DNA of 64,000 nucleotides from Flavobacteriia bacterium (GCA_947462925.1 CANHQP010000004.1:20335-84334); one strand, 5' to 3'; numbered from the stretch's first letter, positions 1 to 9,785 are shown. The notes: generated by a model not told the origin, from the letters alone. Made by a program: numbers and translations.

Positions 1-1
1 G

Positions 2-1396
2 CACACGTATGATACTTTGTCTGAACATCTTTTTAAACCAAGTAAATTAGAATGGGCTGAAAATGGCATTAAAACACTAGAAGTTTTTTTGGATCAAAAA
101 GGTAATGGTTTTCAAAAAGTTTGGAACGCAAAAGGGGTTTTGATTGAAGAGTTTGATATCCTTGCGCAACGAGATTATGGTACTTTTCACAATAAATGGT
201 TTGAAGATGGGAAAGTGCAATCTATTAAATATAATCAGCCCAAAAAGGATACGACATACGTTGAATACTTTAACAACGGAAAGATGGCAAGGCTGAATAT
301 GACTGTCGAAGCTACTAATCCTGCTGGAAAGCGAACAACTGTTTCATCAAAAGAATGGAACTTTAATGGCGTATTATTGTCTGAAGTTTCTTCTACCTCA
401 GGGCAAGATTTCAATGAATATTCAGGAAAGATATTTCAAGAAAACGGAGAACTAAAGTCATTTATATTTTCAAAGAATAAAGAAAGATTTGAAGAAACCT
501 ATGCGCGTAATGGCATAAAAGTAAAATCATTGCAACGCTTGGATGGTCTCCTAAATGGACATTATCAAACATTTGACAGTTTAGGGAATATTTTGATGCG
601 TTTCAATTATTCAAAAGGGTTGCGTGATGGCATTTGCAGTGAATATGATTCCAAGGGAAACTTGCTTTTTCAACAGAAATATGAGAATGGTTGTGTCGAC
701 AAGACCTATAAAGAAGCAAAAATTGAAAATTTAGATTGGAATGGTTTGGTAAACAAAGAACAATACCGGCAAATTACTTACGAGTATCTCAATAGATACG
801 GGAATAAGTATTTTCAAAAGCTTAACAACCAGCAAATAGATTCCATTGCGCAAGCGATTTATTACTTCAAGAAAAATTGGAAAAGTGGATTGGATTTCCC
901 TTTTGCAACTAACAGAAAGTTTTCAAAAAGGATAGATTTTAAGCTTCAAAAAAACCTGTTTCAAGGCGCTGATATTTGCGACACAACCAATAAATATGTG
1001 AAAGATTTATTGCTGTTATTTCAGAAACTCGGTTGGCAGTATCCTTCAAAAATGAAATTAGATGGCAATTTTTATACATTTACCTTTTTTGATGATCACT
1101 TCTATACCAACTACTTTTTTGAATTGAATTTTAATTGGTATGTGCAAAATGGATTTGTCGTTCTTCCTGTTGAACAAGAAATAGAAGTTCAAACATTCAA
1201 TAAGTTGAATAGAAACGTTCAATTTTCAATTGGCAAATTGAATGATTGTTGTTATAGAGTGGATTATAGCAATCGGGCTGGCTCATTTAATTGGATTATT
1301 TATAATGATGGAACAGTTGAATTTTACAACCAATCATCCAACTGGGATAAATTGGAAGAAGTTGATGAAAGGCATTATCGTATGTTCGATGATTGA
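2..1396 (+). CDS. YwqK/MORN-like repeat protein, 5' end cut by window edge
   Basis: The reading frame is open to the left edge, so the gene probably begins upstream; the first in-window start is a TTG at 17, which I do not trust. The middle part (about 70-230 residues in) repeats short units of the kind G-x-Y-x-x-Y/F-D-x-x-G-N, for example GLLNGHYQTFDSLGN and GLRDGICSEYDSKGN, which resemble the YwqK antitoxin/MORN-type repeats common in Bacteroidota. The C-terminal 200 residues are rich in Phe, Tyr and Trp and match nothing I recognise. YwqK-type repeat proteins are mostly uncharacterised despite the antitoxin label. No partner toxin is visible downstream; the next gene is an unrelated secreted protein 91 bp away. 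Confidence 0.6.
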   Translation, partial: HTYDTLSEHLFKPSKLEWAENGIKTLEVFLDQKGNGFQKVWNAKGVLIEEFDILAQRDYGTFHNKWFEDGKVQSIKYNQPKKDTTYVEYFNNGKMARLNMTVEATNPAGKRTTVSSKEWNFNGVLLSEVSSTSGQDFNEYSGKIFQENGELKSFIFSKNKERFEETYARNGIKVKSLQRLDGLLNGHYQTFDSLGNILMRFNYSKGLRDGICSEYDSKGNLLFQQKYENGCVDKTYKEAKIENLDWNGLVNKEQYRQITYEYLNRYGNKYFQKLNNQQIDSIAQAIYYFKKNWKSGLDFPFATNRKFSKRIDFKLQKNLFQGADICDTTNKYVKDLLLLFQKLGWQYPSKMKLDGNFYTFTFFDDHFYTNYFFELNFNWYVQNGFVVLPVEQEIEVQTFNKLNRNVQFSIGKLNDCCYRVDYSNRAGSFNWIIYNDGTVEFYNQSSNWDKLEEVDERHYRMFDD

Positions 1397-1469
1397 TTTA
1401 ACATTTTCACTTTATGGTGTTTTAATTTGATGCAGTTTACCAATGCTAGAATATTTTTGAGAAAATCAC

Positions 1470-1477
1470 TATCTTTA
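1470..1477 (+). promoter_or_regulatory. Near-consensus Bacteroidota -7 box (TATCTTTA)
   Basis: TATCTTTA matches TAnnTTTG except for the last base and ends 10 bp before the ATG of the T9SS cargo gene. No TTTG -33 element lies at the usual 17-21 bp spacing, so this is a weak call. Confidence 0.3.
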
Positions 1478-1487
1478 GCGCTCAAAG

Positions 1488-4400
1488 ATGCTAGGACTTA
1501 TGAAGCTACTTCAAATAATCTTGTTTTTATTTCCTTTTTCATTGATGGCTCAAAACTATCTTGGAAAGACACCAAAAGCAATTGAATCACGCGCAGCAAA
1601 TTGCGCACCACCCACAGCGACTACTTTTTTGCAGACCAACAATGTGAAAGCGATGATTCACACTGCAGGAAATTTATGGCAAGTTCCTGGTCAGAATTAT
1701 TCTCAATATGAGGTTCCTAAGAATTCTGGGATTATGGCACTTTTTACTGCTGCTTTGTGGTTGGGTGGAACAGACATCAATGGACAACTAAAACTAGCGG
1801 CTTTGCGTTATCGCAACGGTCAAGATTATTGGACGGGACCAATTTCACAAGGAGCAGCCATTACAGATTTCGCAACCTGTCAAAAGTACGACAGACATTT
1901 TACCACCACACAAGATATGGTTAGAGAGTTTGATGCTTGGTATGAATCGGGGTTGTATGATCTAGAAAATGGTACCAATACTCAAGCAGAAAACTTTCCA
2001 AATTATACGGTTCCAAAAATCATCAAAGAATGGCCAGCTCATGGAGATGTTTCTCTAGGGCAAGATTATTATTTAGCTCCATTTTATGACAGAAACAATG
2101 ATGGAGAGTATAGTTGGGAGAATGGTGATTTTCCTTGGTATGATATTAAAAAAGATAAAGTTTGCAGTGTTGATAGAAAAGTAAGTCTTTACGGTGATGA
2201 AAACTTTTGGTGGATCATGAACGACAAAGGAAATATCCACACCGAAACAGGCGCTGATCCGATTGGTATGGAAATTCGCGCGCAAGCATTTGCATTTGCA
2301 ACCAATGACGAAATCAATAACATGACTTTTTACAATTATGAATTGATTAATCGCGGAACTCAAACACTATACAACACTTATTTTGGTTTTTTCGCCGATG
2401 CAGCATTGGGAGATCCGTTTGATGATTATGTGGGGTGTGATGTAAATCGCGGTTTGGCTTACGTTTATAACGGAGATTCCTATGATGGCGATAATAGTGG
2501 ATTCAAAGGATACGGAATCAATCCTCCAGCAGTTGGTGTAGATTTTTTCGAAGGACCTTATCAAGACAATGACAACATCGATAATGCGTTTGGAATTGGG
2601 GTAAACGAAGCACTAAACGGAATTGGATACGGTGATGGAATTATTGACAATGAGCGATTTGGGATGAGAAGGTTTTTATATTACGTGAATTCAGGAGGCG
2701 GAGGAAACCCGAATCAAACCGATCCAATAACTGGTTCAGATTTTTACAATTATTTGCGTGGATTTTGGAAAGATGGAACGCCATTTTACTACGGAGGAAG
2801 CGGCTATATTGCTGATCAAGAAGCGGATCCAACTGTACCTTGTGATTTCATGTTTCCAGGCGATACCGATCCCTTGGGTTGGGGAACAAGCGGAAATCCG
2901 CAAGTGCCGTGGACAGAAGAAACGGCAGGAAATCAACCTTATGACCGAAGATTTGTGCAGTCGGCTGGACCTTTCGTTCTGAAACCTGGTGCTGTAAATA
3001 ATATTACCGTAGGTGTAGTTTGGGCGCGCGCTAGCAGCGGCGGACCATTCGCTTCTGTGGAAGTATTGAGAAGGGCAGACGACAAAGCGCAAGCATTATT
3101 TGAAAACTGTTTCAAAGTGCTAGACGGACCTTATGCGCCAGATTTGAAAATTCAAGAATTGGAAAATGAATTGATTTTAACACTCTCAAATCCTGCGAAT
3201 TCTAATAACGCGAAAGAAGATTATAAAGAATTTGATCCATTTATTTCTGCTGCAGATTCAACTGCCGATAAATTTTATCATTTTCAAGGATACATGATTT
3301 ATCAAGTGACCAGTTCCTCCGTTTCAGCTTCTCAAATTGAAGATGTTTCTAAAGCGAGATTGGTTGCTCAATGTGATATCAAAGACAATGTTTCAACATT
3401 GATCAATTTTGAGTATGATGAAGAGTTAGAAACACCAATACCAGTAAAAAAAGTGCAAGGTTCGAATACAGGAATCAAACACAGTTTCAGTGTGAATGAA
3501 GATTTATTTGCACAAGGAAATAGAACATTGGTCAATTTCAAACGCTATTATTATTTAGCAGTTTCTTATGCTTATAACAATTACAAAAATTATGATCCAA
3601 CTGACCCTCAGCAATTAGATGGACAGAAAAAACCTTTTTTGGCAAGTAGAAAGGCAACGATTGGAGAAATCAAAACAATAGAAGCGATTCCTCATAATGT
3701 CAATCCAGAAGCTGGAGGTACTATCCAAAGTTTATCTTATGGAACGATGCCTCAAATCACTCGCTTAGACGGAACTGGAAATGGAAATAATTCTTTAGAT
3801 TTTACTTCTAGTACATTAAATCAAATTCTGACAACTGGATTTGCTCCAAAGCCAACGTATGATTATGGTTCTGGACCATTGAATGTGAAAGTAGTTGATC
3901 CTTTAAATGTTGTCGGTGGTTATTTTGAATGTAAATTTAGAAAATATCAAAATGTCGGTGCAGAACAGCACATCAATTATTACGGAACAGATACTGCTTC
4001 TTGGGTAATTTACAGATATGATTCTGAGAATAAAGTAAATCTTTTAGATTCAGTTGTGTCGGAAAGAACCATCAAAAATCAAAACGAACAAATTATAGCT
4101 AAATGGGGTATTTCGGTAGAAATTATCCAAAGTAAATATTTCAAAGCTTCAGATCCAACAGGACCAGATTTGGCGCAATCACTGGAATATGATCGTTATA
4201 CTTCGCCGATAGAATCTACCATTGAATTCAAGGATTCTTCTAAACGATGGTTGTCATTTATCAACGACAATGACAATTATTTTCCAACGAATTGGATTTT
4301 ATCGGGAGTTTACAATCCAATCGGAGCTGATACGGTTACACAATCTCCAGCGTATCTCAGTCCGAAGTTCTACAAAGATGAGTTAAGTAAAGATCCTGAA

Positions 4401-5522
4401 CAAAATTATGAGAAGATTTTGTCTGGAGGATTTGCACCTCATAATCTAACCGGATATCGAAATGAATTTAGTCCACTTTGCTATCCAACTGGAACAGGTC
4501 TTTTATCGACAGGAACAATCAGTACAATCAGGGCACGAAGCAGTATTTCTAGACTTCCAAGTATCGATGTTGTGATTACGACGGATAAATCAAAATGGAC
4601 TAGGTGCGCTGTGATTGAATTGGGAAGAGACGAAGCATTGAATGTTGGTCAAGCAAAGCCAGGTACGTTGCGAAAAAGTCCGAGTGTAGACCTCAACGGA
4701 AATTCTATCGAAGGTTATGGAATGGGATGGTTTCCAGGTTATGCAATTGACTTAGAGACTGGCATGCGTTTGCACATGGCTTTTGGAGAAAACTCTTTCT
4801 TAGGAAGTGATAATGGAAATGACATGATTTGGAATCCTTCGAATAGAGTAGTGGACAACAACGGACGACCAATCATGGCTGGACAGCATCCAATTTATGT
4901 TTTTGGATACAATATCAACGGTGAAGGTTGTCCCTACTATGATGGTTCAAATTGGGTTTATGACAAGTTTTTTGACAATACCGCAGCATCATTAAAAACA
5001 GCGTACACAAGTTTGAGTTGGGTTGGAAATCCAATTTTAACTGAGGGACAAAAGCATCTTTCTACCGATGTAAAAATTAGAATCCGTGTCAACAAAGAGT
5101 ACAATGAATTTACCGCGACAGGCGAAAATGGTGGGAAGCCAATGTATGCTTGGAACATGGACAATGTTAGAACTGTTACAGGAAGTCAGGATCAATTGGC
5201 TGAGTCGTTGAAATTGATAAATGTGGTTCCAAATCCATATTATGCTTATTCACAATATGAAAAAAGCCGTTTGGATGCAAGGGTAAAAATCACCAATTTA
5301 CCTGAAATCTGCACAATTAAGATTTACAATGTTTCTGGAAAATTAGTCAAAACAATCAAAAAAGCGAATACAAATACTTACGAAGATTGGAATTTGAAAA
5401 ACGATGTTGGTATTCCGATTGCCAGCGGTGTCTATTTGATTCACGTGAATGTCCCAAAGGTTGGTGAAGTGATTGTGAAGGCATTTATTGCCATGCGAAC
5501 TTCCGACTTGGAAAATATTTAA
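1488..5522 (+). CDS. Large T9SS-secreted protein with type A-like C-terminal sorting domain
   Basis: A 1344-residue exported protein. The N-terminus has a signal peptide ending near LMAQN (about residue 22); ATG 1488 and ATG 1500 are both possible starts. The region after it (NVKAMIHTAGNLWQ, later ALWLGGTDINGQLKLAALRY) is a block I associate with large uncharacterised secreted Bacteroidota proteins. The last 85 residues, starting at VVPNPYYAYSQYE and containing KIYNVSGKLVKTI and GIPIASGVYLIHV, form a T9SS type A-like sorting domain, so the protein should cross the outer membrane and be released or anchored to the surface. The body has no catalytic motif that I recognise. It is monocistronic, and its stop codon overlaps the stop of the convergent amidohydrolase by 4 bp. 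Confidence 0.85.
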   Translation: MLGLMKLLQIILFLFPFSLMAQNYLGKTPKAIESRAANCAPPTATTFLQTNNVKAMIHTAGNLWQVPGQNYSQYEVPKNSGIMALFTAALWLGGTDINGQLKLAALRYRNGQDYWTGPISQGAAITDFATCQKYDRHFTTTQDMVREFDAWYESGLYDLENGTNTQAENFPNYTVPKIIKEWPAHGDVSLGQDYYLAPFYDRNNDGEYSWENGDFPWYDIKKDKVCSVDRKVSLYGDENFWWIMNDKGNIHTETGADPIGMEIRAQAFAFATNDEINNMTFYNYELINRGTQTLYNTYFGFFADAALGDPFDDYVGCDVNRGLAYVYNGDSYDGDNSGFKGYGINPPAVGVDFFEGPYQDNDNIDNAFGIGVNEALNGIGYGDGIIDNERFGMRRFLYYVNSGGGGNPNQTDPITGSDFYNYLRGFWKDGTPFYYGGSGYIADQEADPTVPCDFMFPGDTDPLGWGTSGNPQVPWTEETAGNQPYDRRFVQSAGPFVLKPGAVNNITVGVVWARASSGGPFASVEVLRRADDKAQALFENCFKVLDGPYAPDLKIQELENELILTLSNPANSNNAKEDYKEFDPFISAADSTADKFYHFQGYMIYQVTSSSVSASQIEDVSKARLVAQCDIKDNVSTLINFEYDEELETPIPVKKVQGSNTGIKHSFSVNEDLFAQGNRTLVNFKRYYYLAVSYAYNNYKNYDPTDPQQLDGQKKPFLASRKATIGEIKTIEAIPHNVNPEAGGTIQSLSYGTMPQITRLDGTGNGNNSLDFTSSTLNQILTTGFAPKPTYDYGSGPLNVKVVDPLNVVGGYFECKFRKYQNVGAEQHINYYGTDTASWVIYRYDSENKVNLLDSVVSERTIKNQNEQIIAKWGISVEIIQSKYFKASDPTGPDLAQSLEYDRYTSPIESTIEFKDSSKRWLSFINDNDNYFPTNWILSGVYNPIGADTVTQSPAYLSPKFYKDELSKDPEQNYEKILSGGFAPHNLTGYRNEFSPLCYPTGTGLLSTGTISTIRARSSISRLPSIDVVITTDKSKWTRCAVIELGRDEALNVGQAKPGTLRKSPSVDLNGNSIEGYGMGWFPGYAIDLETGMRLHMAFGENSFLGSDNGNDMIWNPSNRVVDNNGRPIMAGQHPIYVFGYNINGEGCPYYDGSNWVYDKFFDNTAASLKTAYTSLSWVGNPILTEGQKHLSTDVKIRIRVNKEYNEFTATGENGGKPMYAWNMDNVRTVTGSQDQLAESLKLINVVPNPYYAYSQYEKSRLDARVKITNLPEICTIKIYNVSGKLVKTIKKANTNTYEDWNLKNDVGIPIASGVYLIHVNVPKVGEVIVKAFIAMRTSDLENI

Positions 5523-6919
5523 ATAACTTGATATTTGATTGGCGCTCCAAAAGTGCCAATCAATTGTCCTTTTGAAAAAGTTAATTTTCCATTTACAAAG
5601 ACATATTCAATTCCTTCTGAAAATTGATTTGGATTAGAAACAGTAGCTTTACCATTGATGGTCTTTTCATCGAAAATCGTCAAGTCAGCCATTGCTCCAT
5701 CTTCCAATATACCGCGGTTTTGCAAAGCTGGAGAAATCAAATTTCTTGGTAAAGTGGTCATTTTATCTAATGCTTTTTCTAGCGGTATTCCGATTGAAAG
5801 ACAATGATTAATTGCAGTAGCAAAGCATCCGGCGCCACGAGGATGGGAATTCGCATTTTTTTCAAATTCAATTCCGCCGTCTGATCCAATCATGCAAAAA
5901 TCTTCTTTCAGAGCCAAATCAATGGTTTCAGAAAATGACATCGTACCTTCAGGAACAGCGACCAATTTTTTTACTTTACGGTATTTTGCGAATGTAGCGG
6001 CGTTCAATTTTTCGCCAGTTCCCACTACTTGCAAATCACTGTACGTAATATTGTATCTTTTTTGCCAACCTTCCGCAAAGCGCATCGAATGCAAATAAGT
6101 AGCCCAAAATGAATATGGATAAACGCAACAAGTGATATTCAGTCCTTCTTTTCTCGCGGATTTAATTTTGTCTAGCGCTTCCGCCATTTTATAGGTTCCG
6201 CCCGTTGAATGTAAGTGATCGATGTGCACATTGGCGCCACTTTCTCTTGCAATTTTGATTGCCTCATCAACGCCTTCTAATTCTTTTGCTTCAGAAGAAT
6301 GTCGCAAATGCATAAAAAATGGACGATTGTATTTTTTGGCCAGTTTCGCATATTCAACCGTTTCTTCGTAAGGAGTTGGTTGATATTCAATGCTGTGAGA
6401 TACTCCCAAAGCGCCTTCTTTCAAACATTTTTCTACTTGTTTTTTGCGTTCAGCAATTCCATGTAAATTGTAACGAATCTGCATCACAAAAGTGGAAACG
6501 CCAAAATTGATGTAATGCGGTAAAGCACTAAATCTTTTGTAGTAAGCTGCACAATCTGGACTTCCGCCATGCATTTGGAGCGCTGTTGTTACGCCATCCG
6601 AGACTTTGTATTTTTCGAAAATTTTGAAAGTTGAACCTGGACTCGTGCCATTGTCAGCTAAAATATCGATAAAACCCGGAGAAACAATTTTTCCACGGAT
6701 ATCAAAAACCGAATTTCCTTCCAAGGTATTTGCAGGCGCAAAAATTAATTTGCCTGAATCGTCAATCCCAACATCTAAAATTTGCCATTGATTTTGAAAA
6801 AAACACTTGCCGCCTTTCAAAACAGTATTGACTTTATTGGATTGCAAAAACCGCATTCCATCAAACAACATTCCTGCTGAAACAGTTCCAGTTATGCCTA
6901 AAAATTTTCGTCTGTCCAT
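5519..6919 (-). CDS. Exported amidohydrolase of the N-acyl-D-amino-acid deacylase type, unusual metal site
   Basis: A 466-residue protein. It opens with MDRRKFLGITG, a twin-arginine-like leader, which suggests export to the periplasm. PGFIDILADNG, DGVTTALQMHGG, FFMHLRHSS, VHIDHLHSTGG, IGSDGG and the ending GILEDGAMADLTIFD place it in the D-aminoacylase/dihydroorotase-like amidohydrolase superfamily. The expected HxH after PGFID is absent, and the position of the bridging Cys (TGNCG in D-aminoacylase) reads MHGG. The two later His positions and the Asp of the last strand are kept. It may therefore bind one metal or use a different ligand set; the substrate cannot be assigned. The gene is divergent from the sulfatase-family gene and convergent with the T9SS cargo gene. 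Confidence 0.8.
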   Translation of the reverse strand: MDRRKFLGITGTVSAGMLFDGMRFLQSNKVNTVLKGGKCFFQNQWQILDVGIDDSGKLIFAPANTLEGNSVFDIRGKIVSPGFIDILADNGTSPGSTFKIFEKYKVSDGVTTALQMHGGSPDCAAYYKRFSALPHYINFGVSTFVMQIRYNLHGIAERKKQVEKCLKEGALGVSHSIEYQPTPYEETVEYAKLAKKYNRPFFMHLRHSSEAKELEGVDEAIKIARESGANVHIDHLHSTGGTYKMAEALDKIKSARKEGLNITCCVYPYSFWATYLHSMRFAEGWQKRYNITYSDLQVVGTGEKLNAATFAKYRKVKKLVAVPEGTMSFSETIDLALKEDFCMIGSDGGIEFEKNANSHPRGAGCFATAINHCLSIGIPLEKALDKMTTLPRNLISPALQNRGILEDGAMADLTIFDEKTINGKATVSNPNQFSEGIEYVFVNGKLTFSKGQLIGTFGAPIKYQVI

Positions 6920-7020
6920 CCGTTTTGTTGAATCAAAAAACCAATTTACAGATTATTAGTAAATTCGAATGCACTTGTGGACAATTATATTTCTTAATTT
7001 TACCTTAACAAAATGTTTCC

Positions 7021-8916
7021 ATGGTCAAAAAGCTTTTCGTACAATATTTCAAACTGTTTTTATTTTGGATTTTAGTATTTGATTTTCAAAGAATTGTTTT
7101 TTCAATCCACAATTGGAACAAATTTGAAGGTGTCTCATTTGGAGAATGGTTGGGCGCTTTTTTCTATTCAATTAAGTTAGATTTAGGCACAGCGGGAGCC
7201 CTCGTTATTTTGCCAGCGCTACTTTTGACCTTCAGATTAATTTCTGATTCAAAATGGATCAATCGCTTTTTCTACGGTATTTTATTTTTTGAAGCACTTT
7301 TTGTTGCGCTCATTCACAGCGGTGAAGTAAATGCCTACGGCGAATGGAACCACAAACTGACTTCTCGTGTTTTCATGCATTTAGGCAATCCCGATGAGGT
7401 TTTCAGAACGGCGGATTACAGTATGACAATTTGGTATTTCGTTTTCCTTTTCTTGGAATTGGTTTTTGCGTGGAAATTAATGCGCTTTTTATTCAAATTT
7501 CAAGATCAAATTTCATTCAAAAAATGGTTTATTGCGCTTCCAGTTTCTCTAATGTCTTTCAGTATTTTAGGTTCCAGTGCTTTCTTATTACTCCGTGGTG
7601 GATTGCAACCCATTCCAATGAATATCAATGCAGCTACTTATTCAAATAATCCTGTGTCAAATGATTTATCGATCAATTCATTGTACTTTTTCGGAAAAAG
7701 TTATTTGTTGTACAACCGCAGTGAAATCGATGAATACATGCCGAAAATCAATCCGAAATTGGCAAAGAAAATCACGGATGATTTGATGGGTTATCCTAAA
7801 AACCACGACAATTATTTTTTGAAAACAAATCGTCCCAATGTGGTTTTCATCGTTTTGGAAGGTTGGTCTGGTGAAGCAATCAGCTGTTTGAGCAAAACCA
7901 ACACCGACGAAGTCAGCCACGGAGTGAATTCAACCCCAAATTTCGATAAAATTGCCAACGAAGGAATTTTGTTCACCAATATTTTCGCTACCAGTGGAAC
8001 TTCAGAAATTGGTAATTCGAGTATTTTCAGCGGTTTTCCTGGAATTCCAGAAGTTTCAATCACCATGCAACCAGAAAAACACCGAAAGTTGCGCTCGTTG
8101 AATCAAGATTTGGAAGCTTGGGGCTACAACACCAACTACATGTTTAGCGGCGATTTAAAATACGGAAACATTGGCGGTTATTTCATGGATCACGGATTTG
8201 ATGTCGTGAAAGACGAAAGTGATTTTCCATCAGATTTACCTCGCGGAAAGTTAAATTTTTACGACGAAGATTTATACAAGTTTTTGGTCGAGGCGATGAA
8301 TAAATCCAAACAACCGTTCATGCATTGCGCCTTTACCGGAAGTACGCATTCACCTTACGATCAACCGAAAGCCAAACGTGGACAAGTTTTCTCAGGTGTT
8401 GAATCTGATTTCATGAACGCATTGGTGTATTCCGATGAAGCAATGGGAAAATTCATCCAAAATTGCAGAAAACAACCTTGGTTCGAAAACACACTTTTCG
8501 TTTTTGTGGCCGACCACGGACATCCTACGCCAACCGTGACCAATCCATCGAGTTCGATTTACAACCACATTCCATTGCTTTTCTGGGGAAATGCCATCAA
8601 AGAAGAATACCGCGGAAAGAAAATGAATGTGTTGGGTTCGCAAGCAGATATCGCTGCCACTTTGTTATATCAAATGGGAGGAAATTCAGACCAATATCCT
8701 TGGAGCAAAGATTTGATGAATCCAAACGTTCCTGAGTTTGCCTTGCACACCATCACAAGAGGTTACGGCTGGATTACGCCGAAAGGAAACATGACCTACG
8801 AAATGCAATCAGCGGTTTTTGTAGAAGACAATTTCCCCAAAAATGTGCGGTTTAAGGAACATCAAAATTGCTTTGCGTTTTTGACGGAGGTTTATGGGTA
8901 TTACAAGTCGCTGTAA
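7021..8916 (+). CDS. LTA synthase/MdoB-like membrane sulfatase-family protein
   Basis: A 631-residue protein with about five hydrophobic segments in the first 200 residues, then an extracytoplasmic alkaline phosphatase/sulfatase-fold domain. The motifs seen are RPNVVFIVLEGWSGE (first metal-binding strand, near residue 277), ATSGTSEIGNSS (probable catalytic Thr near 326), YMFSGDLKYGN, and VFVADHGHP (metal-binding Asp-His near 497). This is the architecture of LtaS and of MdoB/OpgB phosphoglycerol transferases. Gram-negative Bacteroidota make no lipoteichoic acid, so the acceptor is more likely a glycan, lipid or periplasmic glucan. No glycan-synthesis genes are nearby. It ends one base before the convergent RhuM-like gene. 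Confidence 0.85.
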   Translation: MVKKLFVQYFKLFLFWILVFDFQRIVFSIHNWNKFEGVSFGEWLGAFFYSIKLDLGTAGALVILPALLLTFRLISDSKWINRFFYGILFFEALFVALIHSGEVNAYGEWNHKLTSRVFMHLGNPDEVFRTADYSMTIWYFVFLFLELVFAWKLMRFLFKFQDQISFKKWFIALPVSLMSFSILGSSAFLLLRGGLQPIPMNINAATYSNNPVSNDLSINSLYFFGKSYLLYNRSEIDEYMPKINPKLAKKITDDLMGYPKNHDNYFLKTNRPNVVFIVLEGWSGEAISCLSKTNTDEVSHGVNSTPNFDKIANEGILFTNIFATSGTSEIGNSSIFSGFPGIPEVSITMQPEKHRKLRSLNQDLEAWGYNTNYMFSGDLKYGNIGGYFMDHGFDVVKDESDFPSDLPRGKLNFYDEDLYKFLVEAMNKSKQPFMHCAFTGSTHSPYDQPKAKRGQVFSGVESDFMNALVYSDEAMGKFIQNCRKQPWFENTLFVFVADHGHPTPTVTNPSSSIYNHIPLLFWGNAIKEEYRGKKMNVLGSQADIAATLLYQMGGNSDQYPWSKDLMNPNVPEFALHTITRGYGWITPKGNMTYEMQSAVFVEDNFPKNVRFKEHQNCFAFLTEVYGYYKSL

Positions 8917-9772
8917 CTAGTTGAAAATTGCTTTCAGAATATTTTCAACAGAGTCTTTATCCATTTTAGTGAATGCAAACCACTTTTTACCCAAATCTTT
9001 TAGTGATGCACCAATATGATAGATCGTATTTTTGTCGATAATTAAAAATCGGTCATGGCTTTTTGCAAAAGATTGAATTTCAAATCCGCCATATTGTTCA
9101 TTTGCTTTTTTGATGTCTAAATCTAATTGCTTGCTTAGGTTTTTCGAGTATAAAATGACTTTTACTTTTTTATTTTTTTTTGGACAAATGCGTGAGCGTG
9201 GTTTCGTCAATGTAATTGTCAATAAGGATGATTTCTTCTTTTGTTTTTTTGATGATTTCTGAGAAAAACGCATACGCGTCAAATATTTGTCCATCGAAAA
9301 AGATACCTTGGTTGGGAAGTTCTTGCGTTTTGAGTTGAAGAGAAATTTGTCGAACTTCTTTACTCAAGTTTTCGTAATTGCTTTCAATTCTGTCCATGCG
9401 CTGATTCATCACATAACCTTTTAGTAAATAATCACGCAAAACATTCGTTGCCCAAATTCTGAATTGTGTTCCTTGTTTGGAATTAACGCGATATCCAACG
9501 GAAATTATAGCATCTAGATTATAATAATCAATCACCCTTTGTACTTTTCGCCCCGATTCAATTTGAACTGTTGTATTTTTTGCAACAGTTGCTTCTTGAT
9601 TTAATTCACCCTCTCGGAAAACATTTGTTAAGTGTCTTGAAATTACAGATTTGTCTCTATTAAATAACTGAGCCATCTGATTTAAAGTAAGCCAAACGGT
9701 ATCTTCATCTAATCTAACTTCAATGTGTTCCGCAAGTTCGCCCGATTGGAATAGTACAATTTCATTCTTCAT
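8917..9772 (-). pseudogene. RhuM-like protein gene, interrupted by a +1 frameshift in an A9 tract
   Basis: The first frame (9772 to 9170) encodes 200 residues typical of the RhuM family: FQSGELAEHIEVRLDEDTVW, LTLNQMAQLFNRDKSVISRH (helix-turn-helix-like), then NLDAIISVGYRVNSKQGTQF and RIWATNVLRDYLLKGY. It stops at TAA directly after nine A residues (9181-9173, minus strand). Removing one A continues the frame into KNKKVKVILYSKN, ending in a phospholipase-D-like segment with SHDRFLIID and IYHIGASLKDLGKKW, stop at 8917. The joined product would be about 285 residues. It could be a true pseudogene, a phase-variable gene, a gene rescued by transcriptional slippage, or a sequencing error in a homopolymer. 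RhuM was named as a Salmonella pathogenicity-island protein; its biochemical role is unclear. Confidence 0.75.
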
Positions 9773-9777
9773 AATAC

Positions 9778-9785
9778 TAAAGATA
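9778..9785 (-). promoter_or_regulatory. Near-consensus -7 box (TATCTTTA) for the RhuM-like gene
   Basis: On the minus strand TATCTTTA lies only 5 bp before the ATG at 9772. It has one mismatch to TAnnTTTG. If it is functional, the transcript would start at or next to the start codon. Confidence 0.3.

Noticed and set aside
2..1396. A toxin-antitoxin pair built on the YwqK-like protein
   Set aside because: No toxin-like gene is adjacent on the visible side and the antitoxin name for this repeat family is weakly based; the upstream side is outside the window.
9170..9184. Programmed -1 ribosomal frameshift in the RhuM-like gene
   Set aside because: Restoring the frame needs a +1 shift (or loss of one A), whereas A-tract slippery sites favour -1; transcriptional slippage or mutation is more plausible.
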